Assembly (NCBI RefSeq): GCF_013327855.1 | Contig: NZ_JABUMX010000003.1 | Location: forward strand, 496,001 to 560,000 | Direction: 5' to 3' | DNA: 64,000 nucleotides | Origin: Phyllobacterium pellucidum | GTDB lineage: Bacteria; Pseudomonadota; Alphaproteobacteria; Rhizobiales; Rhizobiaceae | Shown: one piece after another, positions 57,602 to 64,000 of the stretch | Numbering within the stretch: the first letter of the stretch is position 1 | How the letters are laid out: every line of letters starts with the position of its first letter | Position numbers and translations under genes: made by a program | The notes under the pieces: model-generated | Told to the model about the DNA's origin: nothing | What the model saw: the letters and a program-made list of their open reading frames with translations, nothing else | Database searches by the model: none

Positions 57602-57875
57602 CTACCAATAGACCGCTGCGGGTGACATGGACTCGCGGGTCGCCGTCCGGCGTATAAAGGCTTACAGCGCAAGCCTCGCAGGTCCATCCTTGTCGGCGAC
57701 AACCGAATGCGTCGCCTGCGTATTGATGAGTGACAGGATCTCAAGGTTGTTGGAGTTCCAGCGTCCCTATTGCTGGCCAATCTGCGGGACTGATCGCGGG
57801 CGGGTGCGAATATGCTCCTGCGAGTCAAGCGCCAGTTTGACGAGAATGTCGTCCGGCATCTTTTCGCCGCGCGCC
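57602..57875 (-). pseudogene. Remnant of the M48 protease gene 3' end
   Basis: Degenerate copy of the last roughly 275 bp of the M48 gene at 60038-61198 (matches 60038-60314, mostly identical by eye). A 2-base deletion just before the original stop shifts the frame, and the upstream two-thirds of the gene are missing. It abuts Gfo/Idh/MocA fragments on the other side and is a scar of a tandem duplication. Confidence 0.85.
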
Positions 57876-57938
57876 GTAGCTGAACGTTTCGGCGCGCTGC
57901 ATGCATTCGATAAGAGTGGGGCCTGGGAAACGGTTTGA
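57876..57938 (+). pseudogene. Remnant of the Gfo/Idh/MocA gene (two fused fragments)
   Basis: 57876-57908 matches 54322-54356 of the oxidoreductase gene (encoding VAERFGALHAF versus [11 protein letters not shown]). It is joined directly to a copy of the last nine codons (DKSGAWETV) and a stop at 57936-57938. About 800 bp between the two pieces have been deleted, so it cannot be functional. Confidence 0.82.
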
Positions 57939-57955
57939 GATACGGAACCTCTAAT

Positions 57956-57983
57956 AAAACCGGCGGTCGCGCCGCCGGTCTTC
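57956..57983. terminator. Duplicated terminator hairpin after the remnant
   Basis: AAAACCGGCGG, loop of about 5, CCGCCGGT then CTT. It is the copy of the hairpin at 55203-55231, with the plus-side T-run weakened by a T-to-C change; it still suits the end of minus-strand S10 paralogue 2. Confidence 0.75.
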
Positions 57984-58010
57984 ATCTTGCTTGCCGCTTG
58001 GGCCCGAGTT

Positions 58011-59921
58011 CTAATTTCCCAGTGCTACGCTCGTTGCTGGTTGCGCCATGTAGAACTCGTCCAGCGCTTTCTTCATCGGTCCTCGCGCCGCCTCTGTATA
58101 GTACATCATGTGCCCTCCCTCGAATGTTTTCACTGGTACGATCTTGTCGAGCCCGGCATATTTCAATTGCGACTCGGTTTCTAGGAATGTCGTTACTACG
58201 TCGTAGTAGCCATGAATGACAAGCATCTTCAATTTGGGATCGAGCTTGAGTGCCTGCGCTATTTCAACGACACCGCCCCTTAAATGATCTTTATAACTGA
58301 ACATACTGGCACCTTTGGAACCCGTATCATCGAATACACACTCGCAAATGTTCGTGACATATTTACTTTCGGTGAAGTAATTGACGTATGCCGGAAGCAT
58401 AGTATCGAGGTAATTACCGAAGATCGATACTTCAAAGAGGTTTACGTCGTAATCGTCGGCCTTCGTTCGCATGTCGTAAAGGCCTCCGCCGAGTCCTGGG
58501 ACTCTGACGGGTATATCGCCATAGTTTGAGAACGCTTCTTCCACCTTCAGGGAAGGATCGCCGAAAATATTCCGCAGTTCGGTCAATGTTGACTCCGCCA
58601 AAGCAAGTACCTCAGGAGTCTTAGGCTGATAGGCAAGTGGCAAGCCGCTCTTTCCTCCAGTTCCCGGTACTTTTTCCTTCTTATTGTACTGCACGAATGT
58701 GGGGGCGAAGCGTTCCGCGAAGAACACGCGCAGATAGTCGGCATATTCTTCCAGGGTGCGTTTGCCGCGCCAGCTCTTCGCTGGACCCAGAAAATAATCG
58801 ACCGCCATGGCTTTGGTGGGCAAGGTCAAATAGCAATCGGGAATATTGAACAACTTGCATTCGTCGCCCGTTAGCGATGGCGAGTGAAAGACGATGCCGG
58901 TGAGCAGTTTCGTCGGTCTGCCGGAAGGATCGGGCTCGTAAAGACTGGTACCAGCGTCTTCTATGAGCGAGCCGGCATAGGCGACCCGCGATCCACCCCA
59001 GGATTCGCCATAGAGGTATTTGGGCGAACTCTGCCGGCTGTTCTTGTTGACGTAGCGTGCTACGAAGTCGCGAACTATCGCGGCGTCGGGGGTGGGGGCG
59101 TAGAATTCTTCTTTCTTGTGCGGAGCGATCGCCTTGGAAAAACCTGTGCCGACGGGATCGACGAAGACCAGATCGCTCTGGTCGAGCAGCGTATCCGCGG
59201 TGTCGATAAGCGGAAATTTCAGGTCTTTTTTAAGTTTCGGAAGATTGGGCGTGTCCATTTTGAGGCGTTTCGGTGCCCACGAAGCAGCATGCAAAAACAG
59301 CGCGGGAAACCCTGGTCCACCATTGAAGAAGAAAGTGACGGGGCGGTTTTCAGGAGGCAGGTCATCCCGCGTATAGGATACATAGAAAATCGCAGCTTTC
59401 GCGTCTTTCTTGTCAGGGTTTTTTGGGTCCTTCGGCGCATAGGCGATATAGTGACCGGCCTTGGCGGTAAACCAGACCGTCTTGCCATTGATCGTCATTG
59501 AATGACGCTTCGATGACGGCGCTTCGTCCGCCGGCATTGCCTCGCTTGCAGGATGGTCCTTTTGGTGGAATGCATAATCCGCCGGTGCAATCAGCGCATA
59601 GGCTTCTTCGTCGAGACCCGCTCCTTTCAGGGCTTCCACGGCCTCGTAGGGCCTGCCTGCCTTCATCAATTCTGCGGCCTTCAGCCGAGCGGCGGCGCCT
59701 GGGTCGACCGCCACGTCCGGGGGGATCAGCGCCACCGGTGCAGCGGGTTCCGGCGAGACTGCTTCAGTGGTTTCTGGCGGCGCTGCCGGAGGCGATGCCT
59801 CAAAGGTTCCAGCCGAGGATACTTCGGCGGGAAGTGCTGCACCTGCCGGGGCCGGGTTATCGGAATTGTCGCAGGCAGCGAGGGCTAAAAGTGGAAAAAG
59901 GTAAAGTATTTTTAAGTTCAT
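58011..59921 (-). CDS. S10 serine carboxypeptidase-like lipoprotein (paralogue 2, short)
   Basis: The 636-residue paralogue has the same lipobox (LLALAAC) and a nearly identical N-terminus. A short linker holds a single PPETTEAV unit, then the S10-like domain with Ser307 in LYGESWGGSR, Asp in IHGYYDVVTTF and His in FEGGHMMYY. The oxyanion segment reads NGGPGFPALF rather than NGGPGSSS, a divergence that may change activity. It has an extra insertion near NICECVFDDTGSKGA. The ATG at 59921 has AGGGG upstream. It follows the M48 gene on the same strand by 117 bp. Confidence 0.85.
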   Translation of the reverse strand: MNLKILYLFPLLALAACDNSDNPAPAGAALPAEVSSAGTFEASPPAAPPETTEAVSPEPAAPVALIPPDVAVDPGAAARLKAAELMKAGRPYEAVEALKGAGLDEEAYALIAPADYAFHQKDHPASEAMPADEAPSSKRHSMTINGKTVWFTAKAGHYIAYAPKDPKNPDKKDAKAAIFYVSYTRDDLPPENRPVTFFFNGGPGFPALFLHAASWAPKRLKMDTPNLPKLKKDLKFPLIDTADTLLDQSDLVFVDPVGTGFSKAIAPHKKEEFYAPTPDAAIVRDFVARYVNKNSRQSSPKYLYGESWGGSRVAYAGSLIEDAGTSLYEPDPSGRPTKLLTGIVFHSPSLTGDECKLFNIPDCYLTLPTKAMAVDYFLGPAKSWRGKRTLEEYADYLRVFFAERFAPTFVQYNKKEKVPGTGGKSGLPLAYQPKTPEVLALAESTLTELRNIFGDPSLKVEEAFSNYGDIPVRVPGLGGGLYDMRTKADDYDVNLFEVSIFGNYLDTMLPAYVNYFTESKYVTNICECVFDDTGSKGASMFSYKDHLRGGVVEIAQALKLDPKLKMLVIHGYYDVVTTFLETESQLKYAGLDKIVPVKTFEGGHMMYYTEAARGPMKKALDEFYMAQPATSVALGN

Positions 59922-60037
59922 TTGAATTCCCCTATGAAAAGGCAAATTCAGCAGATGAAAACCGTGGTGACAATTGAACCAACGTCGCGGTCTGGATGTT
60001 TTTTCAGCAAAAGCAGAGTTTATTTTGGGGGAGGTAC

Positions 60038-61198
60038 CTACCAATAGACCCCGCCGCGGGTCACATGGACTCGCGGTTCGCCGTCCGGCGTATAAAGGCT
60101 TGCAGCGCAGGCCTCGCAGTCGGCATCCTTGGCGGCGACGACCGGATGCGTCGCCTGCGTATTGATGAGTGACAGGATCTCAAGGTTGTTGGAGTTCCAG
60201 CGGCCATATTGCTGGCCAATCTGCGGGACTGATCGCGGGCGGGTGCGAATATGCTCCTGCGGCTCAAGCGCCAGTTTGATGAGAATGTCGTCCGGCATCC
60301 TTTCGCCGCGCGCCACAACGGCGCACGCATCCTTCAAGGCCAGCAGCCGTGCGACGCGGGCCTCGGTCAGCGGGTGCGTGCGCAGGACCGAAGGATCGGG
60401 TATGCGCCCGCCGGGCAGGATCAGGCTTTCCCAAACCTTGCCTTGCGCCTTTTCGAGCTTCGTCAGCGCATGGGCGAGGCCTTCAGGATCGCCGGTGAGC
60501 ATGGCGGCACCGAGATCGGCATTAAATTCGCGGGTGCGCGAAAGCGCCATTTGCAGGAGGCCGCCGACCGTCGGAGCCACCAGCAGCACCAGAACCCCAA
60601 GCCAGGGTATCTGCGGCGTCGATCCGCTGGCGAGCCAGGCAATATTGAAAAGCAGCGAGACAATGCCGATCGTCGACATCAGCGACGTGAAGCGGGAGAC
60701 CGTGTCGGCAAGCGCCATGACCCGCAAATCTTCATTGCGGATATGGCTTATTTCGTGCGCGAGAACGCCGGTAAGTTCGCGCGCGGTCAGGGTCCTGACC
60801 AACTGATCGGTAACAGCGACGACCGCCGTTTCTCTGGAGCCCACGGCAAAGGCGTTCATCATCCTCGAGGGGATGACGTGGAGCTTCGGCACGGCTGCAA
60901 GTTCGGCCCGGCGGGCGAGTTCCTCGACGATTGCCAATCCTTGCGGAAATTCCGAACGGGTGACGGGCCGCGCCTTGTACATGGCAAGCACCATTTGCGG
61001 GCTGATGCGCCTGATCGCATAAAGGCTGATGCCGCCGAAGACGAGGGCATAGGCAATGCCTGCCGGCCCTGCCAGGGTCCAGGCACAGGCGATTAGGAGC
61101 GCAAGGCTGCCTGCGAGCAGCAGCCAGGTGTGCAACATGTTGATCAATTGGCTGCGGCGATGCTCGGGAATATGGGGGTGGAGCGCGCTTTCGGTCAT
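60038..61198 (-). CDS. M48 family membrane metalloprotease (HtpX-like)
   Basis: The 386-residue protein has two N-terminal transmembrane segments (about 20-62) and the zinc motif HEISH at 148-152, with the third ligand in the SRTREFNADLGAA segment. Two further hydrophobic segments (about 168-188 and 197-216) lie between them, as in HtpX-type quality-control proteases. A C-terminal extension (about 300-386) contains a CEAC pair. It lies upstream of S10 paralogue 2 on the same strand; its 3' end is duplicated at 57602-57875. Confidence 0.9.
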   Translation of the reverse strand: MTESALHPHIPEHRRSQLINMLHTWLLLAGSLALLIACAWTLAGPAGIAYALVFGGISLYAIRRISPQMVLAMYKARPVTRSEFPQGLAIVEELARRAELAAVPKLHVIPSRMMNAFAVGSRETAVVAVTDQLVRTLTARELTGVLAHEISHIRNEDLRVMALADTVSRFTSLMSTIGIVSLLFNIAWLASGSTPQIPWLGVLVLLVAPTVGGLLQMALSRTREFNADLGAAMLTGDPEGLAHALTKLEKAQGKVWESLILPGGRIPDPSVLRTHPLTEARVARLLALKDACAVVARGERMPDDILIKLALEPQEHIRTRPRSVPQIGQQYGRWNSNNLEILSLINTQATHPVVAAKDADCEACAASLYTPDGEPRVHVTRGGVYW

Positions 61199-61303
61199 CC
61201 TCGAAATATGGGGTCATCGCCGGATTTGGGCAATAGAGCGCCCCAGACCCGGTTTTTACGACTCTTTTGCAACAATTCCCCCGACAAATGCTGTAGCTTA
61301 GAA

Positions 61304-61334
61304 CTTGCATGGCAAATTTACCCTTCTTATATAG
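61304..61334 (+). promoter_or_regulatory. Heat-shock (RpoH-type) promoter of dnaK
   Basis: CTTGCA (61304-61309), 16-nt spacer, CTTATATAG (61326-61334). This fits the alphaproteobacterial RpoH pattern of a CTTG -35 and a C-rich TAT -10. The predicted start is about 110 bp upstream of the dnaK ATG. Confidence 0.6.
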
Positions 61335-61385
61335 CCCCCAACAATGTAAGTACCGCTCGCCTCGGCGGTCCCCTATTGTTGAAAC

Positions 61386-61443
61386 CCCCTAGGGGCTGCT
61401 GAATGGAATGCTCGGCAGAGGTCCCAGCAGCCTGCTGAATGGA
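61386..61443 (+). promoter_or_regulatory. Repeats in the dnaK 5' leader
   Basis: CCCCTAGGGG at 61386-61395 is a perfect palindrome. CTGCTGAATGGA occurs at 61396-61407 and again at 61432-61443, where it overlaps the Shine-Dalgarno GGAG. CAGCAG at 61425-61430 can pair with CTGCTG of the first copy. Alternative pairing could affect translation; this is untested. Confidence 0.35.
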
Positions 61444-61452
61444 GATGAAGTA

Positions 61453-63375
<1,923 letters not shown>

Positions 63376-63396
63376 CGCCTTCTAAAGAACACACGG

Positions 63397-63425
63397 AAAA
63401 GCCCGGCCTTCGTGCCGGGCTTTTT
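63397..63425 (+). terminator. Terminator of dnaK
   Basis: AAAAGCCCGG, loop CCTTCGTG, CCGGGCTTTTT. Strong stem and U-run about 22 bp after the stop. Confidence 0.92.
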
Positions 63426-63602
63426 GTTTGCCGGGTTAGACTTTCGCTCAATTGAGAGCCGAGGAGAATAGGACTATCACGCCTATTCAATCGGTTGAAT
63501 TGCTACTGGGAGGGGCAATCGAACCGGGGCCCGTATTTCGGACCCTTGCCCTCCAAGTTATTTCAGCAGGATTCATTGTTGAATCATCGGAGGAAAGTCA
63601 TT

Positions 63603-64000
63603 TTGAGAAAGACATTTATCACCGCCCTTCTTGGGTGCACGATGCTCGCTGGCTGCAACAACGGCGACGACAAGGCCACCACCGGGAACGATCAGGGCAC
63701 ATTCACTTCCCAGATCGAGACGCTGAACAACACCAACGCTGCACTGACAGCACAGGTCGGCGAGCTTAAAGCTGCCAATCAAGGTGCCTCGGACGTTGCA
63801 GTCGGGTTGTCCGCGCTTGCTGCCGAGGTAAGCGCGCTGAAGGACGCCAACCTCAAGGCTTCGACGGAGATTGCCGGGTTGTCATCGGAGGTAGGTAACC
63901 TGCAAAAAGCGGACAAAGTCGCCGACGCTGCGACGAGTGCGCTTGCCGATCAGCTCAACGATCAAAAGAATACCAGTGAGAAGAATGCGAATTCGCTGGC
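63603..64000 (+). CDS. Coiled-coil lipoprotein (3' end outside window)
   Basis: An open frame from TTG at 63603, with GGAGGA 8 nt upstream, runs to the window edge (132 codons seen). The product begins with a basic residue pair and a hydrophobic stretch ending in lipobox LAGC (Cys about 18), followed by Asn/Gly/Asp residues. From about residue 38 the sequence has a heptad-like pattern rich in Ala, Leu, Asn and Gln (QIETLNNTNAALTAQVGELK), predicting a long coiled coil. I do not recognise a family; it resembles Lpp-like or phage-tail-like coiled-coil lipoproteins only in composition. Confidence 0.7.
   Translation, partial: MRKTFITALLGCTMLAGCNNGDDKATTGNDQGTFTSQIETLNNTNAALTAQVGELKAANQGASDVAVGLSALAAEVSALKDANLKASTEIAGLSSEVGNLQKADKVADAATSALADQLNDQKNTSEKNANSL

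Larger units (their letters stand above)
55154..57875. repeat. Tandem segmental duplication, copy A
   Basis: The block runs from the last codons of the Gfo/Idh/MocA gene through a terminator hairpin and the first S10 peptidase gene into a degenerate copy of the M48 gene 3' end. It matches copy B (57909-60314) in order and, by eye, at high nucleotide identity outside the PETT repeats. Copy A is about 316 bp longer, mainly because of those repeats. Confidence 0.85.
57909..60314. repeat. Tandem segmental duplication, copy B
   Basis: Counterpart of 55154-57875: oxidoreductase tail, terminator hairpin, S10 paralogue 2 and the real 3' end of the M48 gene. Copy B adjoins the intact M48 gene, and copy A adjoins the intact oxidoreductase gene, so the ancestral order was oxidoreductase, S10, M48. 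Confidence 0.85.

Noticed and set aside
57627..57938. A 103-codon plus-strand frame in the spacer between the S10 genes
   Set aside because: It reads the wrong strand of the M48 remnant before entering the oxidoreductase remnant; it is an accidental fusion of two scars, not a gene.

Overview
The window is a gene-dense chromosomal segment of an alphaproteobacterium of the order Hyphomicrobiales (Rhizobiales), probably close to Phyllobacterium, Brucella or Mesorhizobium. The evidence is the high-GC coding, the gene order maf-aroE-coaE-dnaQ-secB, the hslV-GNAT-hslU operon, the his operon carrying a DUF2628 gene, the chvI-chvG-hprK-EIIA-HPr-ahcY-divL block, and order-specific families such as DUF1402 and DUF2852. 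The genus is inference. I saw no rRNA, tRNA, CRISPR array, prophage or insertion sequence.

Layout. 1-10.3 kb: maf (cut by the window edge), aroE, coaE and dnaQ; convergent secB and fxsA; a Tim44-like gene, an MltA-like transglycosylase, Smr and XRE genes; a DUF1402 lysozyme-like secreted protein; the hslV-acetyltransferase-hslU operon. 10.5-15.2 kb: hisB-DUF2628-hisHAFE-coaA. 15.1-18.5 kb, minus strand: alkB, a BON-LysM protein, arfB and pckA. 18.8-24.4 kb: the envelope-stress two-component system ChvI-ChvG, the HPr kinase/PTS proteins and ahcY. 24.5-36.4 kb: divL (pseudokinase-type, Tyr in place of His), a TsaE-AmgK fusion with a MurU-like nucleotidyltransferase (cell-wall sugar recycling), addB-addA and trxA. 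36.5-45.7 kb, minus strand: the trpF-trpB-trpA-accD-folC series, then YdcF-like, YgjP-like, DUF2852, BenE and alpha/beta hydrolase genes. 45.9-51 kb: infC with an AUU start, rpmI-rplT behind a structured leader, and pheS-pheT. 51-55 kb: an LpxO-like hydroxylase, an aldo/keto reductase with a divergent LysR gene, and a Gfo/Idh/MocA oxidoreductase.

The accessory part is 55.1-61.2 kb. It holds two serine-carboxypeptidase-like (S10) lipoprotein genes on the minus strand that arose by a tandem segmental duplication. The scar between them still contains the 3' end of the neighbouring M48 protease gene joined to two fragments of the Gfo/Idh/MocA gene. One copy carries a large expansion of a PETT-containing repeat behind its lipobox; the other has essentially one such unit. 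The window closes with dnaK, under a heat-shock-like promoter and not followed by dnaJ, and a truncated coiled-coil lipoprotein.

Most of the window is housekeeping: shikimate, histidine, tryptophan, CoA, fatty-acid and folate synthesis, translation, recombination and proteostasis. The most interesting signals are the duplicated peptidase locus with its repeat expansion, the operator-rich pckA-chvI intergenic region, the three-hairpin rpmI leader, and several lineage-typical protein oddities (DivL Tyr, AccD without zinc ribbon, MltA without a signal peptide, an AAC(6')-like acetyltransferase inside hslVU).
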